From: Oscillospiraceae bacterium
Lineage (GTDB): Bacteria; Bacillota; Clostridia; Oscillospirales; Ruminococcaceae
Assembly: GCA_020024475.1 (NCBI GenBank)
Contig: JAHHTS010000037.1
Span: 1-23,082 of the forward strand
Reading direction: 5' to 3'
Length of the DNA: 23,082 bases
Both the position numbers and the translations under genes were made by a program. The notes beneath the pieces were generated by a model. The model did not search any database. It was not told the DNA's origin and was given only the letters and a program-made list of their open reading frames with translations. This document shows, in pieces, positions 23,027 to 23,082 of the stretch; the stretch's first letter is position 1; every line of letters begins with the position of its first letter.

Positions 23027-23082
23027 CTGAACAGGTCCAGTAAAAATGGACAATAGAAAAAATATACCCCTATGGTAGAATT
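23027..23082 (+). mobile_element. Probable left end of an IS3-family element (cut by window)
   Basis: TGAACAGGTCCAGTAAAAAT followed by GGACAAT has the build of IS3-family left ends (TGA-C-x-GG/C-CC..., A-run, TGGACA). An extended -10 promoter TGGTAGAAT (23073-23081) follows, as expected for a transposase promoter. The coding part lies outside the window. Confidence 0.5.

Overview
The window is AT-rich, low-GC Firmicutes-type DNA. It has Shine-Dalgarno sites of the AGGAGG type, short intergenic gaps and T-tailed terminators. It also carries BlaI/BlaR1-type regulators and a cysteine-rich protein behind a sporulation-like promoter. A clostridial (class Clostridia) host is the most likely source; the species cannot be named from sequence alone. 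No rRNA, tRNA, CRISPR array or prophage was found.

Left end (1-4.5 kb): the 3' part of one WYL-domain gene and a complete second WYL-domain gene form a tandem pair closed by a terminator. A 457-base gap follows. It holds short GC-richer coding-like debris and, just before the next gene, a stretch bounded by perfect 15-base inverted repeats that may be a structured leader RNA. Next are a slipin/SPFH protein with a triplicated N-terminal module and an HTH (XRE) regulator with a helical-repeat-like C-terminus.

Centre (4.5-15.4 kb): a probable cell-envelope stress and antibiotic/peptide-response block. Two blaI-blaR1 regulator pairs converge on each other, each with a membrane M56 protease whose outer sensor is not a penicillin-binding domain. 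Their promoters match: -35 TTGAC(A/T), 17 bases, -10 TAAACT, and two dyad operators exactly 25 bases apart. Next are an OmpR-type response regulator, a short-loop (intramembrane-sensing type) histidine kinase, an ABC ATPase and an 859-residue two-module FtsX/MacB-like permease. The transporter promoter has two AGTCAC repeats 11 bases apart, as expected for activation by the linked regulator.

Right part (15.4-23.1 kb): a minus-strand cysteine-rich protein (spore coat or exosporium candidate), then a plus-strand run of HAD phosphatase, membrane-anchored SGNH hydrolase with a Ser-rich tail, and a divergent GpsA-like glycerol-3-phosphate dehydrogenase preceded by a pentanucleotide repeat. A 786-base gap contains a heavily mutated IS3-family transposase relic. 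A minus-strand Na/Pi cotransporter with a PhoU-like tail is divergent from an M42 aminopeptidase. The last ~56 bases look like the left end of another IS3-family element.

Most genes belong to known families. The most original signals are the matched twin operators of the two blaI-blaR1 pairs, the possible structured leader before the slipin gene, the Cys-rich gene with its sporulation-type promoter, and the PhoP-box-like repeats at the phosphate transporter. I did not find a convincing wholly new multi-gene system.
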